DNA from: Bryoerythrophyllum caledonicum
Lineage: Eukaryota > Streptophyta > Bryopsida > Pottiales > Pottiaceae
Length of the DNA stretch: 64,000 nt
Assembly: GCA_963971425.1 (NCBI GenBank)
Contig: OZ020517.1
Location: 6,264,501 to 6,328,500 of the forward strand
Direction of reading: 5' to 3'
The translations under genes were made by a program, and so were the position numbers. The notes under the pieces are model-generated. The model had not been told where the DNA came from. It saw nothing but the letters and a program-made list of their open reading frames with translations, and made no database searches. Each line of letters opens with the position of its first letter. The first letter of the stretch is position 1. This document shows, piece after piece, positions 1-19,123 of the stretch.

Positions 1-819
1 TAGTTGTCCTAGATTTTTGAATACTCTACCTTTCAGAACACTGATTTACCTTTACTATGATGATTTCTGTTGCTGACCTCGTTGAGTGGCTTGAACTACA
101 ACCAGGCTCCATACAGTTCTATACGATCCATATGGACTCCATCTGCAAAGGTGTCGTGGACCAGAACGCTTCCCTCCAAAGCACCCTCTGAAAGGCTAAG
201 TCCCGACTATGGGTGGTCTATCAGAGGGAAGCCTCTGCTGGGGAATGAGAACGGTTTCGATCCTTCTGTAGATTCTGAAAGGTTAGTGGAGTCGGAGAAG
301 CTGCATGGGGAAGGAGGTACGGGCTTTTGCGGAGTAACGAAGCAAGCTATCTTACGGATCTTCATAAGTAGCCCTCGCCGGAGCTCGAGAGAGGGGATCT
401 TCTTCGAAGAAAAAAAGGACAATTGGAAATGCGCGACCGATCGCAGAAGGAAGCTCGACAGGCAGTCCTGGCTTTTCGAGAGTCGTTATACCACTCACAG
501 TGACCCGTCGTGTGTCACTGAATTTGTTGACAAGTCTTTTTAACGTAGGCTCTCTGATATTTCTGGTAGTGCTTCGAAGTCGTTTTCCGAATTGCTATGA
601 CGTTTGTAAGAATGAGCCCCTGGTGGAAGGAAATTTGATTTACAACCTTGGACGGGGATGGGGAGTCGTCTTTCGCCATGACGAAGACGCGACATTGTAT
701 CTCGAGAGGCCTGCTACGACACGTTTCAGGTGCATCGATGTTCTGGCGCATCTAGAACTTGGAAACAACCAGGAAGGATAAGTAGAGAGCGACCATCTTG
801 GTCGCGAGGTGTAGCAAAC
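1..819. other. Upstream region of the POLAR-like gene
   Basis: I see no convincing protein in this stretch. Short open frames exist but show no recognisable domain. It probably holds promoter and 5' UTR sequence of the gene that starts at 820, and possibly an upstream non-coding exon. Confidence 0.4.
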
Positions 820-3800
820 ATGACTGGAAAGGGGAAAGTGAATCTATCTTTCAACTACCCTGGGATGCGGCAGGAGGAGGGGCGTCGGAGGCACAGTTTC
901 ACGGATAGCAGGGACTACACTTGGGATTCTCCTCGTGGAAATGCGGGAGGGGATGCAACACTCTCTGGTTTTCAGGCCGATGCGCTTGCATTGGGATGGA
1001 TGGGACAAACTATCCCTTTTTTGGGCCATGATGTGTCTGGCTTTCTGGGGAAGATGCCTGCTGTTGCTGACGAGAATCAAATGAGCGGAGGCCGTATGAG
1101 AAGATCTCCAAGAAAGACGAGTAAGGGTGCAGCTTTGGCTCGGAAACTACGAGGTCTGAGGGGTTCCCCAGAGCGCGTGTCATCTTTGCAGAGTTGCCTC
1201 AGGGCTCAGATGGTGGACGCAGCTGTTAGTAGGCGAGCCAATTTTGTTAGACGGCCGCTTAATTTCTCAGCCTCAGTGGCTGAGGATTTCGAAGATGATG
1301 ATGACGATGACGATGACGATGACGAAGTGACCTTGGTGGACAACAGCACTGCATCGCCTTCAACTCTTGGCTATGTCCTGGAGGAAAGTACCTCGAAGTC
1401 TAGGTTGATTCCTCTACCGAAACTGCCAAACTTCCTGAAGGAATATGCGGCAAAGATATCGATAACAAGGCAGGCTGAGAGAGTCACAAAGGTTGACAGT
1501 AGTTGTATGAGAGTTCAATCAGATAATTCCACTCCGAGCTTCTCGAATGCCGGCAATTGTAAGGAGCTTCTTTGCCAGTCCTTTGTTTTGCCATCTTCCC
1601 AGATTTTTGAATGCATGTTTACCTTTTTAAAGATTCTGCAAGGTCTTTTTCTAATGTATGTACAAAATTTATTGACATTCATTCCCTCGTTCTGTTTCAG
1701 GCCTAGCCTCGCCTTCTCTCGAGACTCTTCTATTCAGTTCTGGGTTGGCCCTTGGGGTATTGTTTGCTTCCAGCGAGGAGAAAGTTGAAGCGAGAAGACT
1801 GAGTCAGCTTCTGCAAGAGACGCAAGCGGAGCTGGAGACCCTGAAGTTGGAACTTGCAAGAAGGGAAAGTCATGCCCACACGAACAGATTTGACTCAGCT
1901 ATTGTAAGCGATTTTGTGCCTTCAGCGTTTCAGCATACTGTTGAGCAGTTGGGAGTGTTCGTATATCACAAACTAACTTGTTCTCATAGTTGGTTCAATT
2001 ACGGAGACTGACTTTCACTACTGTTCCTTTCGCATGCCTGATGAATACACTGAGAACTGAATAAACGGATGTCAAGGGCCTGAACGTGCCATCACTGGTT
2101 TGGATCCTGTGCAGCAGGAGTCAGAGCCGGAAGATCAGATGACTGAGCTCGAAGCCGAGTTGGAGGCGGAACTCGATCAACTGACTGGGGGTGATTCCAT
2201 AGCCATGGAGAGCCAGTACTGTGCCTTAGATGAGGTCCGACCCCGTGAATATCGGTACATAGAGTTTGAGTGCTAGTTAGGCAACTCTCAACCAATAACT
2301 GCATCTGTGTACATGTCAGTAAAACATCAAAGTACAGTATGTTACAAGACGCCACCGCCTGTGCTTGCAGATTAATGATTTCATCGATGTTGATGCAGAT
2401 GGACGTTGACGCATCCGTGGTTTATGGTGATCTAGCACCAGCAGGCTTACCTGCCGAAGTAGAGGATTCTACGGATGAAGATGGGTCACCTTCCGGACGA
2501 CCTGTGTGCTCGAACAATTATGCAGTTTCGCCAAGAGAGTTGACGCGTTTATTGCGCAAACTGCAGGTTTGTGCAGCTCTATTTTCATTCGCTAGTGGTT
2601 GGTTCAATCAACTATCGCTCTTGATTGCCTACTTGTCGGATCTGGTGATCCGTTGATGTCTTGTAATTTATGATAGTCGATGTGCGTCATGCTGATGGTT
2701 GGAGTCTTTGGTGACAATCAGACTACTCGGCAAGAGGTGCTAATCAATGAATTAGAAGAGGATCTTGAAGCAGCGCTGTCAAAGCTACAAAGCAGGGAGA
2801 AGGAGCTTGAGGATTGGAAAGACAGAGTCAGACGCTTAACTGAGGGTTCGTTTGTACCTGCTTCGGGTATTTTTCCAATTCTTGTGGTAACTATTATAGT
2901 CAGCTGTGAAAAATCTATCCCAGCATCTGAAATCACCAGCTTCGTGCCCGGAAGTAAAACGGTGAACATTAGACTTTGCTGCAAGTGCTTAAGTTTTCCT
3001 TTACGTGGAATATTGTAGTTCTAAATGAGTGCTGTAAGCTATTCTGATGGCCTATTACACGGGTTCATGTTCGCAGGCGATGAATCTTTGTCTCCACGCG
3101 CACCCACCGAGGTTGTTACCCTTGTTGAAAACAAATCATCTGTCAGGGACGATGCTTCAGAAACATCTGCTGCTTCGAGAGGTGGTGATCATATAGGTGG
3201 TCAAGAATTCTCTCATTTTTCGACTCTCGGAAATGGTTTGTCAGCTGGATGCACTGTGTCAGAGGAAGAGCAAGCAGGATTAGGTTCACGGTTTACCCTA
3301 GAACCTGCAGCACAAGGAGAGGTGAAGTCAAGCTTGGATACGGAAACCAAAAAACAGGTACATTCAAAAGTTTGATTTGTTAATTATATTGCCTATCTTC
3401 GCTTTTTTTGATAAGGTCCACTACAGTAGAATCTCCAGGAATTTTCCCTCATCTTGGACTTGAGAATTCTATATAGCTTGGCAAAACTGTGGGCGATTTG
3501 GAAAACTCTGAAGGGGATACCTCAGCAGTTCAATTTGACTGACATGTTTACGCTGTTAGGCTCGACTTACCTGAGCGGGCATCATAGCATTAACTGGGTT
3601 TGCATAGTTTTGAACATGTCTACGTTGCAAATCTGTTTCAAAGCTTTGCTGAAAATGTTCCATATTTAACGTACTTTGTCTTTTGATTGCCACAGGATTC
3701 CAAAGAAATTGGAAGAAAGCGTTTCAACGGCACTGAATTGTCAAGAAATGGGGAGCCGTCCACATTTCAATTGCAATCAATGACCCGGCTTGACGAAGAT

Positions 3801-5293
3801 GTGCCATGCCATGGTGATGCGAGCTCCAGGGACTGTAAACTGATACTGGACAATGCCCAGATCATCACGCAGCTTATCGATTCTGTTCAAGGATTAGAGT
3901 CATACGCTGATCGTGCAGAGAGTATGGAGATGGGCAGTGTCACTCCGAGCTTCGGGCTGTTCTCAAGCTCAGTCTCGATTTCAGATACCTGGGATCATCC
4001 TTTAGACTCAGCCGTGACTCCTGAGGGATTCCAGTATGGAGCTAACAGAGGTACATCATCATCCCGAGCAAAACTTGTGCTACCGCATCCGAGCAGACGG
4101 GTATCATGGAACTCTGACTTGGGGGCCAATCGAGTGCTGAATAGAAAGCTAGAGAACGACATGTCCTCGTCCTTAGATGCAAATCAGTGTCCAGACGTTG
4201 TAAGATGTAGCGAAGGAATGGAGTCGTCGAAATGTGTGTCTGACATATCAGAGGCCGAGCCTGCAGATTACAGGACAACCAAGGCCTCATCTTCTGCCAA
4301 GTATCTAGAGTCGGCAAAGAAGCCAGCTTCTGAGGGAGTGGTTGGGTTCGGAAGGGCAGGGGTCACTACCCCAGTCGGGAAGGCAAAACCGCCGTCCTCA
4401 AAGACACCTCGTACTGCACCTGTGAAGTGGCCAGGGGACCTGAGCCCCACAGTGCTGGAGAAGATTGCTCGATGGGAAGGTTTGATGGAGGGAGAGACGC
4501 CTGGTCCTGCAACAGGGTCTGATTGGGAGTGCCAATCGCGAGCCTCGGAATCAGAGCAGCAGGAGTACGACGACGTGAACGTGTTCAGCGAGGAGAATCT
4601 GGTGTTGGAGGCCGAGGAGATGCTGGGGAAGATGCTGATCAAGCGGATCGTGGAGAAGTCGAGACTGGGGTCGGACTCGCTGGTGAAGAAGGCACAATCT
4701 GCACTCGCTACGCTGGAGCGAGACGATGGCGTGGAGGCAGATGTGTACCATGTGGAAGACACATACATGAATGACAGGACAGACTCCGAGGCAGACTTCT
4801 CAGACGACAACCGGGAGAAGCAGGAGCCAAGTCTGTTAGATGCTGTTGTGCGTGAGGAGTACAAGTTCTTCCGAAGACTTGACGTAATCAGCAAAGACAG
4901 GAAGGCGATGAAGGGCATGAGCGCGAAAGAAGCTATTCCTGGAGGGGTGAAGTTTGACACCATTTCATCGCTGAATCTGGGATCGAATGCCCAGCTCTCT
5001 CCAGGTATGTATGAGGCCTCTCGCATCCGAGCGTGATACTTATTTGACCAGGTAGTGGTCACGTTTACCTTCTTCGCTGACTTGTGTGTGTTTCTTTCAT
5101 CGTTGCAGGTAGTCGACTTTATAGGACTACCCAGGCCCTGAGCAAAGACGCTGAAAGACAACCAGAGCAGGTTCTCAAGCAGACACCCGAACCGAACATA
5201 ATCGGGAGGGATAATTGGCTGTCTCGTGGAGTTGATATTTCCAGAGGAAGGGATTACAGAGGTGACGAAGTACGCAGTCGGAGACGTTTGTGA
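820..5293 (+). CDS. POLAR-like coiled-coil protein, 8 exons
   Basis: Proposed exons are 820-1558, 1701-1903, 2115-2254, 2371-2566, 2722-2845, 3077-3357, 3696-5004 and 5109-5293. All junctions keep the frame and give about 1058 residues. Key POLAR-family features appear in order: a short hydrophobic segment (LALGVLFAS) followed by a coiled coil rich in E, L and K; the acidic motif MTELEAELEAELDQL; the SPRELTRLLRKLQ block; and another coiled coil beginning TTRQEVLINELEEDLEAAL. A run of about ten Asp lies in exon 1 and a conserved helical block (NLVLEAEEMLGKMLIKRI) in exon 7. Arabidopsis POLAR proteins localise asymmetrically at the cortex and scaffold GSK3/BIN2-type kinases; a similar role here is inference. 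The exon 3/4 junction is the least certain: 2234 to 2399 is an alternative. The start ATG at 820 is the first in-frame ATG and an upstream exon is not excluded. The protein is longer than the flowering-plant members. Confidence 0.75.
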
Positions 5294-5590
5294 CGGACGA
5301 ACTGGAGTTGTGTCACAGTACTCTTGCAAAGTATTCGCTTCCCACATTCTGATTATGGGTGGGTATGGTGACCCATGTGGATGAATATGCACCTTTCAGA
5401 GTACGTGGTGGACCTTCCGGGTTGTATTAGGGGTTGCTGCAGGTCTCACGAAAGGATTTGGAATTCGGCTGCTCTGCGTTCCCATTATTGCAGAGATGGT
5501 GCTTGCAGATCTAAACATCTGAGGCGGTCTGAGTGGTGAGCAACCTCTTCTCATAACTCCGTCCCCAAAAACCCATGCTTCACTTGTATT

Positions 5591-5749
5591 CACTCATCCC
5601 TCTGATAAGTTTTAATCTGCTAAGTCAACTTCCGCTAACTGACGTGGATGGAGATGCTGGTCTTGCTGAAGTTACCATGCTCCTCTATATTTTAACAAGT
5701 ACCCTCCACCGGTGCTATGCTTAGCTATAACTTATCAGAGGGATGAGTG
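5591..5749. repeat. Foldback element with 21-bp perfect arms
   Basis: Positions 5591-5611 and 5729-5749 are exact reverse complements (arms begin CACTCATCCCTC). They enclose about 117 bp. This looks like a small inverted-repeat (MITE-like) element or a structured 3' region. No clear target duplication was seen. Confidence 0.6.
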
Positions 5750-5931
5750 TACTGTTTAGCGTCGGAACACAAGGTTGACGATGTTAATCGCCAACCACTT
5801 TGGACGGTTCCATCCAAGCACATCTACAGCAACCTCTACTGCCGAACAGTAGTTTGCACTACTTGGAAGTGTGGACTGAGTTGTAATTTAATGCAGGTTC
5901 CAGTGGCTTTGGTCACTTTCTTAGGTTCATA

Positions 5932-5956
5932 CTCTAAACCCTAAACCCTAAACCTA
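5932..5956 (+). repeat. Short interstitial telomere-type repeat
   Basis: About three consecutive CCCTAAA units, the Arabidopsis-type plant telomere repeat. Short tracts of this type (telo-boxes) also occur in plant promoters. It is far too short to be a telomere. Confidence 0.7.
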
Positions 5957-6718
5957 GGTAGCCTAATTGTAACATTACTCCCTTAACATACCGAGGGCCT
6001 TAGTGCTGCTCTTCTACGCCAGTTGTTTTTAGGCACAAATTCAATTCTTCCTTGGTAGGATTGCTTGAGTATCTCATTCAACGGAATGATAGAGATTCCT
6101 CGCCGTTATTGTGGTTGGCGAAACTATTTGCTGTGCGTTATCTCTAGATGTGTTAAATCTCTAGATGTGCATGGAATCCATGAGGAATTTGGTTGCAAAG
6201 CTTGAAGTTCATATATGCGCACACATTACATGTACACACTGCAAAAAGTCAAATCACAATTTGGAGTTATAAAACTCATGAAAAATCTAGAGATACATCG
6301 CAAAATACACTAAAATACAATGGATATCTACATAATACCATTCCACATATTATGTTGTATTTCAATGGACACATGCAAAATGATTTCGGTCTTAAATTTT
6401 GAATGGAATATGTTTGCAATGGACTCTTTTTTGTTTTGTGATTGAAGATCTCTTTTGTTGCATACAAATTTAACATCCGTTTAATTTCGTAACTAGTTTT
6501 GAAAGAACTTGTATCCAACTAAGTAGACAAAAGTTTTAAAAATCATCAATAATCATGTATAAATGTTTACCTCACCTATGATATGTCAATGTGAAGCAAT
6601 CAACCTAGTGCACATCTTGACCTCTTTCATTAGAAGAATGATTTTCCTTGCAAGAATCTATTTATTGATAAAGTAGTACAACTTCCAAAATCCACAATTT
6701 TCACTCCCAATATACAGT

Positions 6719-6729
6719 AACTTTAAACA
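6719..6729. repeat. Left copy of 11-bp target-site duplication
   Basis: AACTTTAAACA lies immediately outside the GAA/TTC tail of the retrotransposon and is repeated exactly at 20412-20422. This defines the insertion limits. Confidence 0.75.
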
Positions 6730-6971
6730 GAAGAAGAAGAAGAAGAACGCTGGTCCCCTTCGGGGACCGGCGTGAGTGAAGTGCCCGTTCATTCCACCAC
6801 TAAGTCCATGCCCACCGGGCATGGGTTAGTAGTATGGAACTACTTCCCCCTTTCGAGGGTGGACACTATGTACCCAGTAACAAGTAACCAATACCAAAGG
6901 ACCCTAGGTCCCAAAAAGTCCTAAAAGGGGAGAAGGGCATGTACGGTAAAATGTAAAATGCAAGTATAGAT
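6730..6971 (-). other. LINE 3' UTR: terminal hairpin and (TTC)n tail
   Basis: On the element's sense strand the 3' UTR ends with a near-perfect stem (6747-6773; 11 pairs with one mismatch around a GAA loop) followed by about 17 nt of TTC repeats (6746-6730). Upstream lies a block (about 6780-6840) that recurs at 22.5 kb, 22.7 kb and 24.8 kb. In LINEs with simple-repeat tails, the 3' hairpin commonly serves as the reverse transcriptase recognition site; that role here is inference. Confidence 0.7.
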
Positions 6972-15152
<8,181 letters not shown>

Positions 15153-15154
15153 TA

Positions 15155-16708
15155 TTAGTTTGACGTGTCCATTTTGCCATCTATAGCACGTTGCTCCCGT
15201 TCCGAAGCTTGTGACTCGGCCGCCATGATTGTTTGGATGAGTTGAGATCGGAGAGTTGTCATTTCCCCTCTAAGGGACTTGACCGTGTTAGCTTGTACCA
15301 TATCCGCATATTGTCTTGCCTCTTGAACGATTTCCCCCTTCATAGTCTTCATTTCCTTTCGGAGTTGTTCAAGGGTAATGCCATTGCCCTTGTTTGGTCC
15401 ATTCTCCATGGCAATCACAGCATTGGCAACTGCCGAGTTTACATCTGAGAACCCTAACCTCGCAAGTTCATCCGTATTAGGTTTATTACTTCCATCTAAA
15501 CTTTTAGGGTGGGGAGTGAACATGACATACTTTCCGTGAATTTTCTTGCTTTGTTTGACATGTTTTTTGTATACTGCAGCGTTTAGACATTCAATGTTAC
15601 AAGTCCCCACATGTCGCCCGTGCTCGAGTTTGAAGAATATATCAACCACATTCTCTTCACCGATTACGGACTTGATTCCACTTGCAAGTTCCTTTTCATT
15701 TTTTGTTTTATTGAGGTTTTTAGCAATGAGAATAAGACAATTCTTCTTTGCAATTTCGTCCTCATCCATTTTTCTAGTTGCAAAGCACGGCACAAAAATC
15801 TCATTGGAGAATGTGACTTTATAGTCTTTTACTTTGGCCGCTTGCTCCGGGGAGGGAGTTTTCACCCATGCGAAGTCAGAAAAAGCCTTCTTTCCTCTCG
15901 CAAAGCTCTCCCTTACAATCTCTTCATGTAGTTCATATGATTCTTTATTGGCAAGATTTGGACCCGAAATTTTGACTGATAGGAGGTGTGAAAAGGCAAG
16001 GGCGTCGTATGTTTTGCATACTTTCCCCTTATATGGAATCCCTTCATTTAGAATGAGAATGAAGGGTCTCAGTCCTTTCAACAATCCTCTACCGTCTATC
16101 TCGGGGTTTTTTAAGTGTATTTTAATGACCCCATTCCAATTGTTGGTTTGGTGGTAGCAAAAAATGGCTATAGGCTCACCAATGTCTGTCCCAGTAGGGA
16201 TTTCCATTTCATTGAGTCTATTTTTTACCATATTTAAGACAATATCCTTTGCCCAGACTTGGTCCCCAAGCTCGAAATGAATCGATACTTGGTAGTCTAA
16301 TGCATAACCATTTTTATCCACCTCAACTTCACTTGGAAGTTGGGTGAGGTTAAAATGGTTACCCACTTTTCCATCCATTCTTTTGGATGGCCACTCTATT
16401 TGGGGAGTGAATGGGAAAGCAGGGACTGCTACATAACATTCGCTTGCCTCTTTCGTACTTAGACCACACTTGACCAAGTCTTCAATACTTACTATTGGTA
16501 TTTTATTATTCCCATTATTCTTTGCAATTGTATTCATTGCATGAAAACCCAGCCAGTATTCGGTGAAGGGCAAACTTGTTGCCCTCACTTTCTTCTGGGT
16601 GGTGTTTGTGATAAACAAGACGTTTTGACTCTTATTGACTGGGTTTCCATCTACTACATCAACAAAAAGGCGCTTGGAGGAGGTGGCAACATCTTGAGCT
16701 GTAGACAT
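15155..16708 (-). CDS. LINE ORF1 protein (RRM-like plus coiled coil)
   Basis: Starting at the ATG at 16708 (MSTAQDVATSSKR) this gives 517 residues and ends with TAA at 15157-15155. The C-terminal half has a beta-alpha-beta-beta-alpha-beta pattern resembling an RNA-recognition motif (CLILIAKNL, then VVDIFF, then HVGTCNIEC, then GKYVMFTPH). It is followed by a heptad-like coiled coil (ITLEQLRKEMKTMKGEIV and onward). This is the architecture of an L1-type ORF1 chaperone that coats element RNA. I see no CCHC knuckle. The same frame continues open upstream to an ATG at 19984, so a longer product is possible. I favour the 16708 start because conserved-looking protein begins there. Confidence 0.7.
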   Translation of the reverse strand: MSTAQDVATSSKRLFVDVVDGNPVNKSQNVLFITNTTQKKVRATSLPFTEYWLGFHAMNTIAKNNGNNKIPIVSIEDLVKCGLSTKEASECYVAVPAFPFTPQIEWPSKRMDGKVGNHFNLTQLPSEVEVDKNGYALDYQVSIHFELGDQVWAKDIVLNMVKNRLNEMEIPTGTDIGEPIAIFCYHQTNNWNGVIKIHLKNPEIDGRGLLKGLRPFILILNEGIPYKGKVCKTYDALAFSHLLSVKISGPNLANKESYELHEEIVRESFARGKKAFSDFAWVKTPSPEQAAKVKDYKVTFSNEIFVPCFATRKMDEDEIAKKNCLILIAKNLNKTKNEKELASGIKSVIGEENVVDIFFKLEHGRHVGTCNIECLNAAVYKKHVKQSKKIHGKYVMFTPHPKSLDGSNKPNTDELARLGFSDVNSAVANAVIAMENGPNKGNGITLEQLRKEMKTMKGEIVQEARQYADMVQANTVKSLRGEMTTLRSQLIQTIMAAESQASEREQRAIDGKMDTSN

Positions 16709-17893
16709 ACTGTAGCATACAAAACAAAGTGTGTTAATTGATTTGCATCGTATTGACTCACTATAACCCCTTATCCTCTTGTGCTTAACTTCTCCCCCCA
16801 ACATACGTTGAGGGCTTATTGAAGTTAAGATTGTCAAGAAGGGGTGGACAAAAATGTTGTTTGCATGACAACTACTTACCGAATCATGACCTAAAGGTTG
16901 GAGGTGAGAGGATTTGACATAGTAGTACATAATGACCTTTGCACAGACACACACACGGGGGGTGCCAAAAATTTGGGCACCCTTCCAAGTAACACACTCA
17001 AATAACTCATTATGTTTACATGACTTTGGGATTGCATAATAATCCCAGTAGTGGTAGAGAGCGGTAGATTGTAAAGATGGTGAGAGAAGAGAATGACCTG
17101 AGAGTTTAGTCTTGGCTGGAAAGAGACACCTTACGATTGGATGTCTCACGCTTGACTCTAGCTGGGGTCCCTTGACTTGTGCTCCTATTGTGGTGGCATA
17201 GGCTGCGGGCTTAGGTTGCGTGTTGGCTTGTAGGGGCTTCACCTCCGCTGGTGTTCGAGCAGTACTCGTGTGTACCTCTACGGCTGCGTTTGAATCTTGA
17301 ACTAGGTGTCCTAACGCCGTCCTTGGGAGAGGTGGTTGGCAGACTCGGATTATCGGAGTTTGAGCAGTCGTGCTCCTCTCGGCTCCCAGCTGGGGTTTCT
17401 GAGATTGGATCTCCTCGGCTGTGCTGCTCTGTTTCGCGACTCTTCGTCCTGCTTGCGGGCTACGCCGATAGTGAGAGTATCGCCGCTGGGTGCCTGTGCT
17501 GTGTGCGGCGTGGGGACGGAGAACGTCTTGCAATGTATACTGGGCCTCTTGTTGCTTCTCACGCTTCTGCTGTTTGGTGTTGGAGGTTTGGGCTACTGGG
17601 GCGTGGGCCGCGGCGATCTTCCTGGTGATTTCGCGATTCTTGCTCCTCCTCTGCTCGTGGGTGTCGGCGATCTGGGTTGCTGGGGCGTGTGTCACGAAGA
17701 ACTGGCACCAGAGCTCGTGTTTCTTGTTCCTTGCTTGGTTAGGGTAGCTGCTCTTCAACTGCTTCGCGTGGATCTGCGGCTCGATTCTGTTGTGAGTCTT
17801 GATGACTCTGCTCTGCACTTGACTGTGACCTTCATGTAGATCGTTTCCTGGTTTGGCTGATCTCGCGCTTGTTTGTTGCAGGTGCTGACCTGT

Positions 17894-17957
17894 CTGTGAG
17901 AAACATGCATAGATTAAGTTAGTGACAATCAACGGAGAGGTATAACTCACAACATAC
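17894..17957 (-). other. Intron-like unit D in LINE leader
   Basis: On the minus strand GTATGT (with GTGAGT just inside), CACTAACTTAAT (branch-like) and TTTCTCACAG|ACAGG. It is 64 nt. Confidence 0.35.
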
Positions 17958-18403
17958 AATGAATTCGCAAAGCAAGGAGGAGAATGATCTTCACTGGTGG
18001 AGAGATTCCGATCTACGCGCGCGGGATGCAGCTTTCGGCACCTTCGATTCTTCTCGTCACCTTCCAGGTACGCGATCTCCTCATGGGCTTGGTAGGGAGC
18101 GCAGTGTGTCCACAGCATGCGGAGTGGACGTACGTGAGGTATGCCAGTTTGAGAGGGTTTGAGAATGAGAGGGAGTCGAGTTATATACCTTGTTTTTTGC
18201 TGATTCTTGATGGATGTAGTAGCAGTCAACGAACGTCTTCGTATTCGTTTTGTTGATCTTCTAGGGTTGGCTTTGACAAGGAGCCGTTTGGATGCGGTTG
18301 GTCGATCTTGATTTTCCATGAATTTTCTGTCTTTGTAGTGGCGGCTAGGGTTTCGCCTGTGGCTCTGTGCTTGGCTGTGTGTCCCTGTGTGTTTCGCACC
18401 TTC

Positions 18404-18478
18404 CTGTGTTCTATGAGTATTTAGCAATGTAGTGCTATCAGTGGGGAGAGGGAAAAGAGCGCGGGTAAGATTTCTTAC
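18404..18478 (-). other. Intron-like unit C in LINE leader
   Basis: On the minus strand CAG|GTAAGA, a perfect plant-type donor, then a pyrimidine-rich stretch and ACACAG|GAAGG. It is 75 nt. Confidence 0.4.
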
Positions 18479-18683
18479 CTGGGTGCGTGCGTACCTGTTA
18501 TTTGTTTGCTGTCTTGATAGTCTGCCTCCTTGTTGCATGTGTTTTTGACATAGGGCCTTCACTCCATGTGTAGTTAGTGTTGCTGGCTTCTCACGTTTTG
18601 TTGCTGTGTCGCCATCTAGCTGCAGAATTCTGTATTGATTTCGGCATGTTCCTGTTGCTGCCTGGCTGGGGGACCTATGGTTT

Positions 18684-18739
18684 CTGCTGTCCAGAAATAT
18701 AACGCACAAAGTGGTTAGATGTGAGGTAAGAATACGCAC
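18684..18739 (-). other. Intron-like unit B in LINE leader
   Basis: On the minus strand AAG|GTGCGT, then ACATCTAACCAC (branch-like), ending GACAGCAG|AAACC. It is 56 nt (53 nt if the first AG is used) and homologous to unit A. Confidence 0.4.
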
Positions 18740-19067
18740 CTTGGTTCTGGGGGGTGGCACGACATTCCGTTTTTTGGTTTGCTTCTTGTTCGTGGCGCTG
18801 GTTGGATTAACTCTGTGGTGTTGATGCAGGTGTGTTGGTGTCATTGCCGGTGCAGGATGATGCGCTGCCCGATTTGTTGTCCCCTGCTGATGTCGTCGTA
18901 TTCGTCGTCGCTGGGTTTGTTGGCTTGCTTGATGTTGGGCCTGCCTTTCGTGTGAAGTCGTTTCTGCTGGCTCTTCATATTTTTTTTCTTCATTACCATT
19001 CAATTGCTGGGTCCTGTGTGGATTCTTCTCTTTTCTCAGTGCTCTTTGGTTGGGGGACCTGCGGTTC

Positions 19068-19123
19068 CTGCAGGTCAGAAACAGGGAGCACGAAGTGATT
19101 AGTTGTGGGGTGAGATTACGTAC
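19068..19123 (-). other. Intron-like unit A in LINE leader
   Basis: On the minus strand AAG|GTACGT is followed by CAACTAATCAC (branch-like) and ends CTGCAG|GAACC. It is 56 nt long, the same length as unit B. Confidence 0.4.

Larger units (their letters stand above)
5294..6718. other. Intergenic, no gene seen
   Basis: This stretch holds the 3' end of the POLAR-like transcript, a perfect inverted repeat (5591-5749), a short telomere-type tract and AT-rich sequence up to the retrotransposon junction. I see no supported coding region. Confidence 0.6.

Noticed and set aside
4268-5392. 374-codon open frame antisense to the POLAR-like gene
   Set aside because: Ser/Thr-rich peptide without domains, opposite a spliced gene with family motifs. 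It is an antisense shadow.
5932-5956. Possible chromosome end
   Set aside because: Only about three telomere-type units, with genes on both sides. It is an interstitial motif.
17336-17839. Plus-strand 167-codon frame inside the LINE leader
   Set aside because: Opposite strand of the element, no domain, and the minus-strand frame is longer and continuous with ORF1.
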